Shown in pieces: positions 40,321-41,593 of a stretch of DNA of 41,593 nucleotides. The DNA comes from Planctomycetota bacterium (GTDB lineage: Bacteria > Planctomycetota > UBA1135): the NCBI GenBank assembly GCA_002705055.1, contig PAHY01000001.1, positions 1 to 41,593 of the forward strand, given 5' to 3'. The position numbers and the translations under genes were made by a program. Every line of letters starts with the position of its first letter. The first letter of the stretch is position 1. The notes under the pieces were generated by a model. That model was not told where the DNA came from, did not search any database, and worked only from the letters and a program-made list of their open reading frames with translations.

Positions 40321-41593
40321 TGGTCGACTTCGACTTTCCCGAGCGACTGTTCGGTCGTCTCTGGCGCAAGGTGCGCCCCAAGGCAGAGGACCGGCAGGCG
40401 GATCGGGATTGGTTCCAAGCGCGGGCTGCGCGCAGCGAGGCGCTGGCTTCGATGTGGGCTTGCCGGCGGGTCGTGGTGCGCGAGGCCGAGCGCTATGGGG
40501 GTGTGCGCGGTGATGTGCTGCTGATGCCCCGGCTGGAGAATGTGCCGGGCGAGTCGAAGGCGGCACGCGAACAGTTCTGGCAGACGCGGCTGGTGCTTGC
40601 GGCGGAGATGACACGGGCGAGGCCTGCTGACGGGGAAGACAAGCTCTCCTCGGTTCCCGAAGCTTGGCGCGAGGCTGTGCGGCATCTGTTGAGAGCCCGG
40701 GAGGCGGAGGATCGGCTGCGGACGGAGTCTTCCGAATGGGAGCGGCGCGCGCTCGTGGCGCGGCGCGAGTGGGCTGGTCCCGCGGTCGAGGATCGTTCGG
40801 CGGGCGCAGCTGAGGAGGCCTGGCGTGATCTGGCTCTGGCGTTCTTCGTCGGTGCAATGGACTCGCCCGAGCTGCTTGCGCGCGCGGCGGCGCTTCCGCC
40901 TTGCCCCATCTACTTCGTGGATCCGGGCCTGCCGCTTTGGGGCGGGGCGTTGAAGCCCAGTGAGGCGCGCGCTGCCGATCGCGCAGCGCTTGAGTTGCCC
41001 GCGCAGGAGTCGGGAGCGGAAGCGGGGGTCGAGGAAGGCGCCAGTGAACTGCCGGCTCGGCCACGCGACTTCCTGCGCCGTACCACGCTTGAGGATGACC
41101 CAGACAAGGACGTCATGCCCGAGCATGTCTTCGAGAAGATCGAGACCTTGGAAGAACACGTCGGCGGGCGGCGTCGGACGGACGGCGAAGACGAGCTGGA
41201 CGACCACGCCGACGCGCTCGACGAGCTGGACCTGCGCGATCTCGTGCGCGGCGGGCCCGAGGTCGAGAGTGTCTACCAGCTCGAGATGGAGGCTTGGGAT
41301 GGCGTGCCTGAGGTCGGGGATCTGCTGCCGGGCGAGACCGGTGTGTCTTATGACGAATGGGATGGTGTACGTGCGCGCTATCGGCGTGATTGGGTGACGG
41401 TCTACCCGACGCCGGCGCCGCAGCCGGTTCCGGGTTGGGCGCAGCCAGTGCGTAGCGAACAGCGCGCGACTTTGCGCCGCTTGACGCGCCTGGTCGACCA
41501 GCGCCGCGAGCGTCGTGAGTTTCAGCGCCGTGTGCTTGAGGGGGCCGAACTGGACCTGGAGGAGTACGTCGTCGAACAGGGCGCCGTCCGCGC
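40320..41593 (+). CDS. norD: NorD, nitric oxide reductase activation protein (partial, runs off the window)
   Basis: An open frame begins at ATG 40320 (its A is the last base of the sco TGA) and continues without a stop to the window end: 424 complete codons. The visible part is charged, with a long acidic middle (DPDKDVMPEHVFEKIETLEE, DELDDHADALDELDLRDL). It ends in the NorD-type stretch SYDEWDGVRARYRRDWVTVYP, followed by a basic helix. The C-terminal von Willebrand A domain expected of NorD lies beyond the window. NorD works with NorQ to load the active-site iron of NorB. The assignment rests on the YxEWD...Y..DW pattern and the operon. Confidence 0.85.
   Translation, partial: MVDFDFPERLFGRLWRKVRPKAEDRQADRDWFQARAARSEALASMWACRRVVVREAERYGGVRGDVLLMPRLENVPGESKAAREQFWQTRLVLAAEMTRARPADGEDKLSSVPEAWREAVRHLLRAREAEDRLRTESSEWERRALVARREWAGPAVEDRSAGAAEEAWRDLALAFFVGAMDSPELLARAAALPPCPIYFVDPGLPLWGGALKPSEARAADRAALELPAQESGAEAGVEEGASELPARPRDFLRRTTLEDDPDKDVMPEHVFEKIETLEEHVGGRRRTDGEDELDDHADALDELDLRDLVRGGPEVESVYQLEMEAWDGVPEVGDLLPGETGVSYDEWDGVRARYRRDWVTVYPTPAPQPVPGWAQPVRSEQRATLRRLTRLVDQRRERREFQRRVLEGAELDLEEYVVEQGAVR

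Overview
The window is one contiguous, GC-rich bacterial chromosome segment with no rRNA, tRNA, insertion sequence or CRISPR array that I could recognise. Two very large proteins join an ECF-type sigma factor to a membrane segment and a long extracytoplasmic region of carboxypeptidase-regulatory-like beta-sandwich repeats. Together with a DUF2961 (GH172-like) protein, a trehalase-like glycosidase and a probable DUF6786 lipoprotein, this points to a Planctomycetota-like organism. That placement is an inference from gene content, not a measured phylogeny.

Left part (1-6,700): a small operon on the minus strand (ECF sigma factor, two-helix membrane protein likely to be its anti-sigma factor, SAM methyltransferase) sits divergent to a small membrane protein. 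A 536-base gap follows, holding a probable structured RNA with a very strong intrinsic terminator, then a 47-residue single-helix protein. Next is fadI-fadJ for fatty-acid beta-oxidation on the minus strand.

Middle (6,800-31,900): the first sigma/beta-sandwich fusion, a large secreted protein of unknown function, a flavin reductase, and a tetR-fadE operon. The tetR promoter carries a ~29-bp operator nearly identical to one in front of fadI, so one TetR repressor probably controls fadIJ and fadE together. After this come a squalene/phytoene synthase followed by three small membrane proteins (two look like tandem duplicates), a YheT-type hydrolase, a serine hydrolase, an FMN glutamate-synthase-like protein, the second sigma fusion, a GAF-GGDEF diguanylate cyclase, a lipoprotein and two carbohydrate-active genes.

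Right part (31,936-41,593): a complete NO-handling and nitrite-reduction cluster. The NO-sensing activator norR is divergent from a near-consensus sigma-54 promoter that reads into ric-norC-norB-norQ-nirK-nirV-sco-norD (norD runs off the window). NirK makes NO, NorCB reduces it to N2O, NorQ/NorD assemble NorCB, Sco probably delivers copper, RIC repairs iron centres, and NorR senses NO. Unusual points are nirK-nirV-sco nested between norQ and norD, a two-haem NorC, a haem-c-tailed AniA-like NirK, a GAFTDA (not GAFTGA) loop in NorR, and a predicted transcript start only about two bases before the first start codon.
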